A stretch of 64,000 bases of DNA from contig NZ_FONE01000010.1 of the NCBI RefSeq assembly GCF_900112825.1, positions 1-64,000 on the forward strand, in the 5' to 3' direction. Within the stretch, counting starts at the first letter, position 1. Each line of letters opens with the position of its first letter. Origin of the DNA: Nitrosomonas sp. Nm166 (GTDB lineage: Bacteria; Pseudomonadota; Gammaproteobacteria; Burkholderiales; Nitrosomonadaceae). The notes under the pieces are model-generated. The model searched no databases. It worked only from the letters and a program-made list of their open reading frames with translations, and had not been told where the DNA came from. Positions 16,465-25,301 of this stretch are shown here, one piece after another. The position numbers and the translations under genes are program-made.

Positions 16465-18291
16465 ATGCTGTGTTTTCACCAACGCTGCAGTAAGTGGAGT
16501 CGAGGCTGTTTTTTGTGTTTGCCAACTCAGCCTATGAGCTATCTCCTCGCATGCTTGCTGGCATGGGCCAGTATTTCGGTGGCGTTGGCCGAGGATTATT
16601 CATGCGAAGAAACTGACGAGACGCATATCTGGATCTCACCCCTCAATCCCAAAGCCGATGAGCAGGTCAAGATTATGGCTGTGTCCACAGACGGTCCTGT
16701 ATCGGGATTGTCCCTGATCGACAGCCAAGATCAGCGCATACCCCTGCAATCCCGCCGCCGGGGTGGCCCGCCTTGGAGTCTTGTCGCCGCATTGGAAAAG
16801 CTCAACAAGGGGCATTATCGCGTGGTGGCAGATCGGAATGGCAAGCTTGCCGCATGCCAGCTACTCACCATCGGCGGATCAGATGCACAAGAAACACCCA
16901 AAGTATGGGGCCTTGCCACAGAAGCCTTTTATTCCGCCTGGATCGAAGCGTTGTTTGGTGCGCCGCCTGAGGAGAGTCTAAGCTTCTCCTCCTTGGAGCC
17001 GATATTGCGCAATGCCGAGCGTAACTTCCTGCACAACCATCTCGGTCTCAACGAAGACAAAAATCTGCCGCTAACCCCCGATTGTGCTGACCTACCTTAC
17101 ACCTTGCGGGCTTATTTTGCCTGGAAGGTTGGTCTACCATTCGCCTTCCGCGCCTGCGGGCGTGGCTCGACCAAGGCACCGCCGCATTGTGGTGTAGCCA
17201 CCATCGTTACCGAATTTACCCAAGGCATCAGCTCGCAGGCCAGCTTCAGGAAATTCAGCAGACAGTTGGTAAATACCGTCCATTCAGGCTCAGCGCGAAC
17301 CGGGCTTGAGGACGAGTCCACGGATTTGTATCCCATTTCGTTCAGTCGGGAGACGCTGTGGCCGGGAACGGTCTATGCTGATCCCTACGGCCATATTCTG
17401 GTACTGGTCGAATGGGTGCCGCAGACGGCGGATCATCCTGGCGTATTGCTGGCTGTCGATGCCCAGCCGGACAACTCGGTCGCCCGTAAGCGGGTGTGGG
17501 AAGGCACGATGCTGTTCGCCAATACTGAAAACGCCGGGCCAGGCTTTAAGGCTTTCCGGCCGGTGATGCGCATGGTCTCGGGCAAATGGCGGATACTCAC
17601 CAATGACGAGCTAATTGACCAACCTGACTTCGCTGCCTTTTCCTTGGAACAAGACCAACTCTCTCCTGACAATTTCTATGCCAAACTGGTCAAGCTTATC
17701 AATCCTCAAGGACTTGATCCCAGGCAAGCTTATGAAGCTACCTTGAATGCCTTGGTGGAACAAATCGAGACCCGTGTGACCTCGGTGGACAATGGTGAAG
17801 CGTATTTCCGCAAGAGCCCTCGCAGTGTCATTCCGATGCCTGGCGGTGCGGCAATTTTTGAGACCGTCGGTCCTTGGGAGGATTACTCCACGCCTTCCCG
17901 GGACATGCGTCTCATCATCGCCATCAATGTTCTAAATAGCTTACCCGAGAAGATCATGCGCTACCCCGAATTGTTCCTGATGAACGGCAAGCACCCTGAA
18001 GAGGCCAAGGCCGAGATCGAACAGCATCACGCCAAGCGCATTCATGAACGCAGTATTCACTATGTGCGCACGGATGGTAGTCCTTGGGAGCTTTCTGTGG
18101 CCGAGGTGCTGGCACGTAGACCGGCCTATGAAATGGCTTATAATCCCAACGATTGCGTCGAAATACGCTGGGGCGCAAAGCCGGATACGGAGGAGTATTC
18201 CACCTGCCGACGCCGCGCGCCCGCGGAACAGCGCGCGAAAATGGAGCAATACCGGATTTGGTTTCGTGAAGCGCGAAGACCGGCACGATGA
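16465..18291 (+). CDS. exported protein with a possible Cys-His catalytic core
   Basis: The protein is about 608 aa with a hydrophobic export signal (LLACLLAWASISVALA then E-D) about 25-42 residues into this start. The start is uncertain: TTG 16399, ATG 16465 and ATG 16534 are all possible and none has a strong ribosome-binding site. 16465 is used because it gives a basic region before the hydrophobic core. The central part has DCADLPYTLRAYFAWKVGLP, and later YADPYGHILVLVEW and VDAQPDN. A Cys, then a His, then an Asp in this order resembles papain/transglutaminase-fold enzymes, but that is inference. No family name is offered. Confidence 0.6.
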   Translation: MLCFHQRCSKWSRGCFLCLPTQPMSYLLACLLAWASISVALAEDYSCEETDETHIWISPLNPKADEQVKIMAVSTDGPVSGLSLIDSQDQRIPLQSRRRGGPPWSLVAALEKLNKGHYRVVADRNGKLAACQLLTIGGSDAQETPKVWGLATEAFYSAWIEALFGAPPEESLSFSSLEPILRNAERNFLHNHLGLNEDKNLPLTPDCADLPYTLRAYFAWKVGLPFAFRACGRGSTKAPPHCGVATIVTEFTQGISSQASFRKFSRQLVNTVHSGSARTGLEDESTDLYPISFSRETLWPGTVYADPYGHILVLVEWVPQTADHPGVLLAVDAQPDNSVARKRVWEGTMLFANTENAGPGFKAFRPVMRMVSGKWRILTNDELIDQPDFAAFSLEQDQLSPDNFYAKLVKLINPQGLDPRQAYEATLNALVEQIETRVTSVDNGEAYFRKSPRSVIPMPGGAAIFETVGPWEDYSTPSRDMRLIIAINVLNSLPEKIMRYPELFLMNGKHPEEAKAEIEQHHAKRIHERSIHYVRTDGSPWELSVAEVLARRPAYEMAYNPNDCVEIRWGAKPDTEEYSTCRRRAPAEQRAKMEQYRIWFREARRPAR

Positions 18292-18374
18292 AGGCTCTCC
18301 GCCTCTCTATAAAACCTGCTGGAATTTACCACTTGCAGCTCCAGGATTATTATCACCCCAGCTTCAAGCCATTA

Positions 18375-18791
18375 TTATTCCTCTTCAATCTTGCCGCGTA
18401 ACGACTTTCTCCGACTTTGAATCGCTTTACTTTCCAAACGCTTTGCCTCAGAAGCTTTTGTTGGCGCGGTAGGCTTCCGCTGTTTCCTCTGGACAGTAAC
18501 GCTTTTGATCATCTCTTGTAGCCGACTGAGCGCATCTTCTTTGTTCTTACTCTGACTACGATACCGCTGAGCCTTGATGATAATAACGCCCTCACTAGAG
18601 ATTCGGCTATCCTTTAAATTCAAGAGTCTTTCCTTATAGATTTCTGGTAGTGAGGAAGCTTTGATATCGAATCGCAAATGAACTGCAGTCGACACTTTGT
18701 TTACATTCTGGCCACCTGAACCCTGTGAGCGTACAGCTTGTATTTCGATCTCAGTCAAGGGTATTGCTATACTGTTGGATATTCTCAACAT
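18375..18791 (-). CDS. arfB: alternative ribosome-rescue factor (ArfB/YaeJ)
   Basis: The 138-aa protein is a release-factor-like peptidyl-tRNA hydrolase that frees ribosomes stalled on mRNAs lacking a stop codon. It has the GGQ motif (residues 26-28, in [13 protein letters not shown]) that triggers ester hydrolysis. The C-terminal tail is basic and Lys/Arg-rich (from ~95), and in ArfB it inserts into the empty mRNA channel. It lacks the codon-recognition domains of RF1/RF2. Length is normal. The gene is monocistronic and ends near the 3' end of the converging exported-protein gene. Confidence 0.92.
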   Translation of the reverse strand: MLRISNSIAIPLTEIEIQAVRSQGSGGQNVNKVSTAVHLRFDIKASSLPEIYKERLLNLKDSRISSEGVIIIKAQRYRSQSKNKEDALSRLQEMIKSVTVQRKQRKPTAPTKASEAKRLESKAIQSRRKSLRGKIEEE

Positions 18792-18840
18792 GATTGGTCG
18801 CTCAATTATCGCTTGATTATATTTATTAAGAACAGATTAT

Positions 18841-18990
18841 TTAAGGAAACGCTGATTAATTGATTGCACGGGCGAATCGCTTCGTTGCGCGGTACTCGCT
18901 CCTCGTCTATCTGATTGATATGTCTCGGTTGCTGCGTTCCGTGCGCCTCGCGCTTCATCACGTTCGCCGAATTAATCAGCATTTCCTTAA
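18841..18990 (+). mobile_element. MITE-like repeat element, copy 2
   Basis: This is the same element as at 7382-7530, bounded by TTAAGGAAACGCTGATTAAT and its inverted counterpart with one mismatch (GCATTTCC for GCGTTTCC). The interior differs from copy 1 by only a few bases. It lies between arfB and the alpha/beta-hydrolase gene, where it may supply or disturb promoter sequence. It has no coding capacity for a transposase. Confidence 0.8.
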
Positions 18991-19063
18991 TTCATGTTCA
19001 GAAAGATACTGTGTTGATTCCTGCTTTATTTGGACCAATGGTGCTATTGGGCTAATGACTTAA

Positions 19064-20275
19064 ATGATAATACACCACAAGCAGAATCTTATGGCTTTAA
19101 CAGGCCTGCTCCTGATGCTGACAATGCTGTCCGGCTGTGTGCATCAGCAATTTACTAGTGAACCTTATCCACGTTGGGGAGAAGAAAGCGGTATCACGCA
19201 ATCTGGCGACAATAGGTCACTGATTCTGCGGGTACTTTTTCCGCCGGAGTCTGCCAAAGCGCGAGCCTGTGTGCTGCTGGTTCACGGCATGAATGAACAT
19301 ATCGGACGTTATGGTGAGGTGGCTCGTTATTTTGCCCGGCGGTTTATCGTTGCGGGTTTCGATTTATACGCGCATGGTCTTTCCAATCCAGTTCTGCAAC
19401 AAGCAGATCAGGCAATGGTCAGCGGTGCGGGTAAGCAGGATGTCAGTGATGCTTATTTGGCGCAAGCATTATTGCGTGATCTGGAGCTGCTGCGCTGGGA
19501 TCTGGATCAAGCACTCAAAAAGACTATAACACTCTGTGATGCACAAGGCGGTATAGAGCGGCCTGTGTTTATTATTTCGCACAGCCTGGGCGCTTTGGTC
19601 GCCGCTTCTTATCTGGTGCAGCGCCGGAATGAGGATGACCCGACCCGACGAGTGCAGGGTGTCGTTTTTCTGGCCCCGGCTTTTGCGGTCAGCGAACCAC
19701 CCGGCTGGCGCGGCTGGCTGGCAAATCCGTTAATTAAGCTGTCTTTCCATGCCGAAACACATTTTCTGTATCCCCAAAATGAGCCTTTGCCGCTGTTAAT
19801 ATCTAATCAGTTGCTATCGTTGGTGACCGTGCCTCTGCTGGATGGCCTATTCGAAGTGTTTTCCTGGCCGGGTTTGCGAAATTTTCTGACACCTACCGTG
19901 CCGGATTGGGTGATGGATTATCTGACCAATAGTGAAGAGGAAAAGGCGCGGCTGCGTGCCGATGGCTGGATTGTCCGCCGCAGCCTGTTGCGCTACGTAA
20001 AAGGCATTGAACAAGAAATTGTTCACTTTCGTCGCCAGATGGATGAATTCACAATACCGTACTATCTGGTTTATTCGGAATATGACCCGATTACACCATC
20101 CTGGGGTGGCAAGGACTTTGCTCGTGCCACTTTGATGCATGCTGCTGATAACGAAGTTCTGGTGCTGCCAAATCTGCCTTATCATCAGCATCTGTTTCTA
20201 AAAGAACCTGCGCGTACCGAGTTGCTGAAAAATGTTGAACAATGGATGAATCGGCGGCTTCGCTCATTGGAATAA
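19064..20275 (+). CDS. alpha/beta-hydrolase lipoprotein (lysophospholipase/monoglyceride lipase-like)
   Basis: The 403-aa product starts with a lipoprotein signal (LLLMLTMLSGC, lipid Cys ~25), so it is membrane-anchored. The catalytic core is a serine hydrolase of the S33/monoacylglycerol-lipase type. The oxyanion HG is in LLVHGMNEH, the nucleophile is in SHSLGALVAA (GxSxG-like), the Asp is probably in SEYDPITPSWGG and the His in NLPYHQHLFLKE. It is expected to hydrolyse lysophospholipids or monoglycerides. ATG 19064 has no strong ribosome-binding site; ATG 19091 is an alternative. A decayed copy of its 5' part is fused to an ACP remnant at 13685-14159. Confidence 0.82.
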   Translation: MIIHHKQNLMALTGLLLMLTMLSGCVHQQFTSEPYPRWGEESGITQSGDNRSLILRVLFPPESAKARACVLLVHGMNEHIGRYGEVARYFARRFIVAGFDLYAHGLSNPVLQQADQAMVSGAGKQDVSDAYLAQALLRDLELLRWDLDQALKKTITLCDAQGGIERPVFIISHSLGALVAASYLVQRRNEDDPTRRVQGVVFLAPAFAVSEPPGWRGWLANPLIKLSFHAETHFLYPQNEPLPLLISNQLLSLVTVPLLDGLFEVFSWPGLRNFLTPTVPDWVMDYLTNSEEEKARLRADGWIVRRSLLRYVKGIEQEIVHFRRQMDEFTIPYYLVYSEYDPITPSWGGKDFARATLMHAADNEVLVLPNLPYHQHLFLKEPARTELLKNVEQWMNRRLRSLE

Positions 20276-20441
20276 TGCTTATAAAGTATATAAATCAGAA
20301 AAATCGTGCTTTTGCAAGAGCCTGTCCTCTTATCATGGTATGTTTAGAATATGCCGTGACTGTTGGTATCGGTTACCGGGTTCACTTATACTTGAATTTT
20401 AATCAACAAGCGTAGCTTAAACAGGACATAAGGAAATAGCG

Positions 20442-20780
20442 ATGATGAAAGCAACGATAGCTGATCTGATGAGACAAATACCGGGCAAGGCTAGTGCGGA
20501 ATGGCCAATGGGTGAGCCCTTTGTGCAGGCTTTTACGCATGGCTCCATGTCGGTGGAAGTATATGCGCCCAAAGAAACCGATATACAAACACCGCATGAT
20601 CAAGATGAGCTGTATTTCATCCATTCCGGTCACGGCGAGTTAGTCATAGCTGGTGAACGCCATCCATTCGAGCCAGGCATGGTATTTTTTGTTGCAGCTA
20701 ATATTGAGCATCGTTTTGAAAATTTTTCAGCAGATTTTTCTACCTGGGTAGTGTTCTGGGGACCTAAGGGCGGGGAATAA
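20442..20780 (+). CDS. small single-domain cupin
   Basis: The 112-aa protein is a cupin_2 beta-barrel. The metal-binding motif 1 is recognisable in PHDQDELYFIHSGHGELVIA (His, Asp/Glu positions) and motif 2 in FEPGMVFFVAANIEHRFEN (His ~91). The ligand and role (enzyme, sensor or storage) are not readable. AAGGAAAT precedes the start; two consecutive ATGs (20442 and 20445) are possible. The next gene begins 37 bp later on the same strand. Confidence 0.75.
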   Translation: MMKATIADLMRQIPGKASAEWPMGEPFVQAFTHGSMSVEVYAPKETDIQTPHDQDELYFIHSGHGELVIAGERHPFEPGMVFFVAANIEHRFENFSADFSTWVVFWGPKGGE

Positions 20781-20817
20781 AGATATGAGATGTTTCTCGA
20801 ATACAAAGATATGAGAT

Positions 20818-21171
20818 ATGCTTAAGTTTTATGGCTATAAACAGTGCAGCACCTGCCGCAAGGCAGAACAATTTTTACAGCGAGCCGGAATTGGCTACGA
20901 ATTTGTTGATATCACCGAAAATCCGCCAGCCGCGGAAGAACTCGCTGCCATTATTGAGCGTGCTGATGTGCCACTGAACAAACTCTTCAATACCACCGGT
21001 ATACAATACCGCGAATTAAGAATCAAGGAACGATTGCCTGCGCTCTCGCAGCGGGAAGTGCTTGCTTTGCTGGCGAGCAACGGCCGGTTGATAAAAAGGC
21101 CATTGATTACCGATGGGAAGCGAGCGACAGTGGGTTTTAATGCAGAACAGTTTGCTGCTGTCTGGCGTTGA
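20818..21171 (+). CDS. ArsC/Spx/YffB-like reductase-fold protein
   Basis: The 117-aa thioredoxin-fold protein has CSTC at residues 10-13 near the N-terminus and the family pattern DITENPPA, LNKLFNTTGIQYRE and GRLIKRPLI, with the conserved Arg-Pro of ArsC/Spx relatives. Arsenate reductase, the YffB glutathione-dependent type and Spx regulators all share this fold. No ars genes are nearby, so arsenate reduction is not supported by context. Confidence 0.85.
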   Translation: MLKFYGYKQCSTCRKAEQFLQRAGIGYEFVDITENPPAAEELAAIIERADVPLNKLFNTTGIQYRELRIKERLPALSQREVLALLASNGRLIKRPLITDGKRATVGFNAEQFAAVWR

Positions 21172-21320
21172 TACTGCTGCTAGCTGTTGTAGGGGTGTGA
21201 AACGCTTTAGCGATATTCATAGTCCCTGTAACGAACAAGCTTGCGCTTTCGCGCTCATGCTTGTACTCTTTTCGACCATGAACAGGTCTATTCGATAATC
21301 GAATCAAGCAGGAGGCGAAA

Positions 21321-23849
21321 TTGGGTGATAAAAGATTTTTAGTGCGCAAGGTGGCGGTACTGGGAGCTGGTGTGATGGGGGCGCAGATTGCGGCGCACCT
21401 GGTGAATGCCAATATCGAAACATTACTGTTTGAATTGCCAGCTGATGCGGACAATCCCAATGCCAATGTAATCAAAGCCGTCGAGAAACTCAAAAAACAG
21501 GAGCCTGCGCCGCTGTCGGTCAAAGCCAAAGCCACCTGCATCCAAGCGGGGAATTACGATCAGAATCTTGAATTACTGAAAGATTGCGATCTGGTCATTG
21601 AAGCGATCGCCGAACGTATGGACTGGAAGCGCGATCTGTACGTAAAAGTCGCACCCTATCTGGGCGAGCATACCATTTTCGCCAGCAATACTTCCGGATT
21701 ATCGATCAATCAATTAGCCGAGGCTTTTCCGGAAGCATTGCGCCACCGCTTTTGCGGTATCCATTTTTTCAATCCGCCACGCTATATGCATCTGGTCGAG
21801 CTGATTCCCTGCCAGGTCAGCGATGCAGCCATGCTTGATCATTTGGAAGAATTCTTGGTGACCTATCTGGGCAAGGGCGTGATTCGTGCCAAAGATACGC
21901 CGAATTTCATTGCCAATCGCATTGGCGTGTTCTCTTTGCTGGCCACCATGCATCACGGCAAAGAATTCAATTTTGGTTTTGATCTGGTCGATGCGCTCAC
22001 CGGTACTCTGATAGGTCGCCCAAAAAGCGCCACATTTCGCACTGCCGATGTGGTGGGCCTGGATACCCTGGCGCATGTCATCAATACCATGCGCGATACC
22101 TTGCCAGATGATCCCTGGCATCCTTATTTTGCTGTGCCGGATTGGCTGCAAGGCCTGATTCAGGCAGGCGCGCTGGGGGAGAAAGTCAAACGCGGGGTGT
22201 ATCAGAAAATCAAGAATGAAATCCATGTATTTGACCTGGCAAAACAGGCGTACCGGCCGTCTGCCGCGGAAGCGGACGAGGATCTGAAGCGTTTGCTGAA
22301 ATACAGCAGCCCGGCTGAGAAGTTTGCCGCGTTACGCAATAGCCAGCAGCCGCAGATGCAGTTTTTATGGGCAATTTTCCGCGATCTGTTTCATTATTGT
22401 GCCGTGCAGCTGCCAGCGATCGCAGATAGTGCGCGTGATCTGGATCTGGCTGTGCGTTGGGGGTTTGGCTGGAATCAGGGACCTTTTGAGATCTGGCAGG
22501 CAGCTGGCTGGAAACAGATTGCAACATGGATTCAGGAGGATATCGCAGCCGGTAAAAGTATGAGTCAGACACCGTTGCCACAATGGGTGATGACCATTGT
22601 CGCAAGTGGTACGCAAGGTGTGCATGCACCACAAGGTTCCTTTGCGCCGGCATCAGGAAAAATACAGTTACGCTCAAAACTTCCGGTGTATCAGCGCCAG
22701 CTGTTTCCTGATCGGTTAATCAGCGAAGAAGCGATCTACGGCGAAACCGTTTTTGAGACAGACGCTGTAAGGATGTGGCATACCGGTGATCGAATCGCCA
22801 TTCTCAGCTTCAAAAGCAAAATGCACACCGTCGATATCGAAGTGTTGGCGGGTGTGCAGCGAGCGATCAAGGAAGCCGAACAGAACTGGCGTGCCTTGGT
22901 GATCTGGCAAACCGAGCCACCGTTCTCAGCCGGAGCTAATTTGCAGAAAGCCACTGAACGCCCTAAATCGGATGCAAAGCCAAGCAGCGCACCGCCTCCT
23001 CCACCGGCACCGCCATCGGCATTTCAGTCATTGATAAAGAAATTCAAGAAGTCGGCGCAGGCCACAGTGCTCCAAGTGGCACGCGAGCTTGATCTGGCTG
23101 ATGTATTGATGGCCAAGAAGCTGGCGGAAGTTAACAACATGATCAAACAGTTCCAACAGACTTCGCAGGCACTGCGCTATTCGATGATTCCAACCGTTGC
23201 CGCTGTGGATGGGCTGGCATTGGGCGGTGGATGTGAATTTGTCATGCACTGTGATCGTGCCGTGGCGACATTGGAAAGCTATATTGGCCTGGTGGAAACA
23301 GGTGTTGGATTGTTGCCAGCAGGTGGCGGATGCAAGGAATTTGCGCTAAGAGCTGCGCAGAATGCCAAAGATGGCGATCCTTTTCCACAATTGAAATATT
23401 ATTTCCAGACGGTGGCGATGGCGGAACTGGCAAAAAGCGCTGATCAGGCAAAAGAACTCGGTTATCTGCGTCTCGCCGATACTGTGGTAATGCATCGCTT
23501 TGAACTGCTATATGTCGCCAAAGCGCAGGCACTGGCGCTGGCGGAAACCGGTTACCGTCCGCCCTTAAGACCTCGGGAGATCCCGGTGGCCGGCAATACC
23601 GGCATTGCAACGATCCAGAGCCAGCTTGTTAACTTGCGTGAGGGAAACTTTATTTCCGAGCATGATCATCTGATTGGCGGCAAGGTGGCGCATGTGATGT
23701 GCGGTGGCGATTTAACGCCTGGGAGCCTGGTGGATGAAGACTGGTTCCTGGAACTGGAACGCGCCGCCTTTATGGAATTGCTGGCGACTGAAAAGACACA
23801 GGCGCGTATTGAACATACGCTAAAAACCGGCAAACCATTGAGAAACTGA
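21321..23849 (+). CDS. 3-hydroxyacyl-CoA dehydrogenase/enoyl-CoA hydratase fusion (FadN-like)
   Basis: The 842-aa bifunctional beta-oxidation enzyme has its domains in dehydrogenase-first order. The Rossmann motif VAVLGAGVMGAQIAAHL is at residues ~8-24 and the catalytic-His motif GIHFFNPPRYMHLVEL at ~147. The dehydrogenase C-terminal domains run to ~400. A Pro-rich linker (SSAPPPPPAPPS, ~553) interrupts the crotonase domain, whose oxyanion-hole GLALGGGCEFVMHCDRA follows at ~632. The order matches FadN-type proteins rather than FadB. Translation probably starts at TTG 21321, 6 nt after a strong AGGAGG. The thiolase gene follows after 59 bp, so the pair should carry out the last steps of fatty-acid breakdown. 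Confidence 0.9.
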   Translation: MGDKRFLVRKVAVLGAGVMGAQIAAHLVNANIETLLFELPADADNPNANVIKAVEKLKKQEPAPLSVKAKATCIQAGNYDQNLELLKDCDLVIEAIAERMDWKRDLYVKVAPYLGEHTIFASNTSGLSINQLAEAFPEALRHRFCGIHFFNPPRYMHLVELIPCQVSDAAMLDHLEEFLVTYLGKGVIRAKDTPNFIANRIGVFSLLATMHHGKEFNFGFDLVDALTGTLIGRPKSATFRTADVVGLDTLAHVINTMRDTLPDDPWHPYFAVPDWLQGLIQAGALGEKVKRGVYQKIKNEIHVFDLAKQAYRPSAAEADEDLKRLLKYSSPAEKFAALRNSQQPQMQFLWAIFRDLFHYCAVQLPAIADSARDLDLAVRWGFGWNQGPFEIWQAAGWKQIATWIQEDIAAGKSMSQTPLPQWVMTIVASGTQGVHAPQGSFAPASGKIQLRSKLPVYQRQLFPDRLISEEAIYGETVFETDAVRMWHTGDRIAILSFKSKMHTVDIEVLAGVQRAIKEAEQNWRALVIWQTEPPFSAGANLQKATERPKSDAKPSSAPPPPPAPPSAFQSLIKKFKKSAQATVLQVARELDLADVLMAKKLAEVNNMIKQFQQTSQALRYSMIPTVAAVDGLALGGGCEFVMHCDRAVATLESYIGLVETGVGLLPAGGGCKEFALRAAQNAKDGDPFPQLKYYFQTVAMAELAKSADQAKELGYLRLADTVVMHRFELLYVAKAQALALAETGYRPPLRPREIPVAGNTGIATIQSQLVNLREGNFISEHDHLIGGKVAHVMCGGDLTPGSLVDEDWFLELERAAFMELLATEKTQARIEHTLKTGKPLRN

Positions 23850-23908
23850 TGTGCGAACTGTGATTCACTTTTAAAGTATTCCAAGATAGACGATTCACGG
23901 AGAAACCA

Positions 23909-25108
23909 ATGACTAAGCAAACTCAAGAAGCCTATATCGTAGCGGCTGCCCGCACACCAGTTGGTAAAGCCCCACGCGGCATGTTCAGAAACGTGCGTCC
24001 CGATGACATGCTGGTGCATGTGTTGCAGACGGTAATGAAACAGTGTGAAGGACTCGACCCGGCAGCCGTCGAGGATGTGATCGTAGGTTGCGCGATGCCT
24101 GAGGCGGAGCAGGGTATTAATGTCGCACGTGTGGCGCTGCTATTGGCAGGGTTGCCCGATCATGTCGCTGGCATGACGATTAACCGTTTCTGCTCATCTG
24201 GTCTGCAATCGGTTGCGCTTGCAGCCGACCGTATCCGGTTGGGAGAGGCGGATGTAATGATTGCAGGTGGCACTGAAAGCATGAGCATGATACCGATGAT
24301 GGGTAATAAGGTTGCCATCAATCCGGCCATGTTCGAGCATGAGGAAAATGTCGCCATTGCTTATGGCATGGGTATAACCGCTGAAAAGGTGGCGGAACAA
24401 TGGAAAGTATCCCGTGAAGATCAGGATGAATTTGCCTTGACCAGTCACCTGCGTGCCTTAAAAGCTATTGAAACCGGAGAGTTCAAGGATGAAATTGCTC
24501 CCTATCAAGTAGATGAGAAACGCCCGGATCTCGCTACCCATCAAGTGCATGAAGAGATTGTTATCAAAGGTACTGACGAAGGGCCGCGCGCGGATACGAA
24601 TCTCGAGGCGCTGGCTAAATTGAAGCCGGTTTTTGCCGCCCAAGGTTCGGTAACCGCAGGCAATAGCTCGCAGATGTCCGATGGTGCGGGCGCGGTGGTA
24701 CTGATGAGTGAAGCGGCAATGCGAAGTTTTAATTTATCTCCAATCGGTCGCTTTATTGGATTTTCAGTTGTCGGCGTGCCTCCTGAGATCATGGGCGTAG
24801 GACCTATTAAAGCCATTCCCAAAGTGCTGGCGCAAACCGGCATCAAGCAGGATGACCTGGACTGGATTGAACTGAACGAAGCGTTTGCTGCGCAGAGTCT
24901 CGCCGTGATTCGTGAGCTGGGATTGGATCGCAATAAAGTGAATCCCTTGGGAGGTGCGATTGCACTGGGCCATCCGTTGGGAGCAACCGGTTCCATTCGT
25001 GTGGCAACCCTACTGCACGGATTGCGGCGCCATCAGCAGAAATATGGCATGGTGACCATGTGCATTGGGACCGGCATGGGCGCAGCTGGTATATTTGAAG
25101 CGCTTTAG
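23909..25108 (+). CDS. fadA: acetyl-CoA acyltransferase (thiolase)
   Basis: The 399-aa thiolase cleaves 3-ketoacyl-CoA with CoA. Active-site residues are all present: acylated Cys95 in NRFCSSGLQS, His355 in ALGHPLGATG and Cys385 in CIGTGMGAAG. The pairing with the hydroxyacyl-CoA dehydrogenase/hydratase 59 bp upstream marks it as the beta-oxidation enzyme rather than a PHB-type acetyl-CoA acetyltransferase, although the family boundary is narrow. A 10-bp hairpin follows the stop. Confidence 0.9.
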   Translation: MTKQTQEAYIVAAARTPVGKAPRGMFRNVRPDDMLVHVLQTVMKQCEGLDPAAVEDVIVGCAMPEAEQGINVARVALLLAGLPDHVAGMTINRFCSSGLQSVALAADRIRLGEADVMIAGGTESMSMIPMMGNKVAINPAMFEHEENVAIAYGMGITAEKVAEQWKVSREDQDEFALTSHLRALKAIETGEFKDEIAPYQVDEKRPDLATHQVHEEIVIKGTDEGPRADTNLEALAKLKPVFAAQGSVTAGNSSQMSDGAGAVVLMSEAAMRSFNLSPIGRFIGFSVVGVPPEIMGVGPIKAIPKVLAQTGIKQDDLDWIELNEAFAAQSLAVIRELGLDRNKVNPLGGAIALGHPLGATGSIRVATLLHGLRRHQQKYGMVTMCIGTGMGAAGIFEAL

Positions 25109-25118
25109 ACAGAGATAG

Positions 25119-25143
25119 ACTGGCATAATCTGCTTATGCCAGT
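25119..25143 (+). terminator. hairpin after the beta-oxidation pair
   Basis: ACTGGCATAA and TTATGCCAGT form a perfect 10-bp stem with a 5-nt loop, 10 bp after the thiolase stop. It lacks a T-run, so it may be a weak or factor-assisted terminator, or an mRNA-stabilising hairpin. Confidence 0.5.
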
Positions 25144-25301
25144 GGCTACTAAGCACTAAATCTAGGAGAAGAATTACACAAGAGAATGGACAGAATCAGT
25201 AATACCGGTATTCATATTTCCAATTTTCAGCGTTGAATATTTGCCCATGCAATAAACGGGATAGCTTGATTTCACTATGGCTCTACTTGGCTTTGCGCAT
25301 T

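Noticed and set aside
18860-19063. 67-aa frame crossing repeat copy 2
   Set aside because: The coding stretch is the interior of the repeat. A frame of the same kind appears in the other copies with different ends, so it is a by-product of the element.
20818-21171. arsenate reductase in an arsenic-resistance operon
   Set aside because: No arsR, arsB or acr3 gene is nearby, and the fold is equally consistent with YffB/Spx-like proteins.
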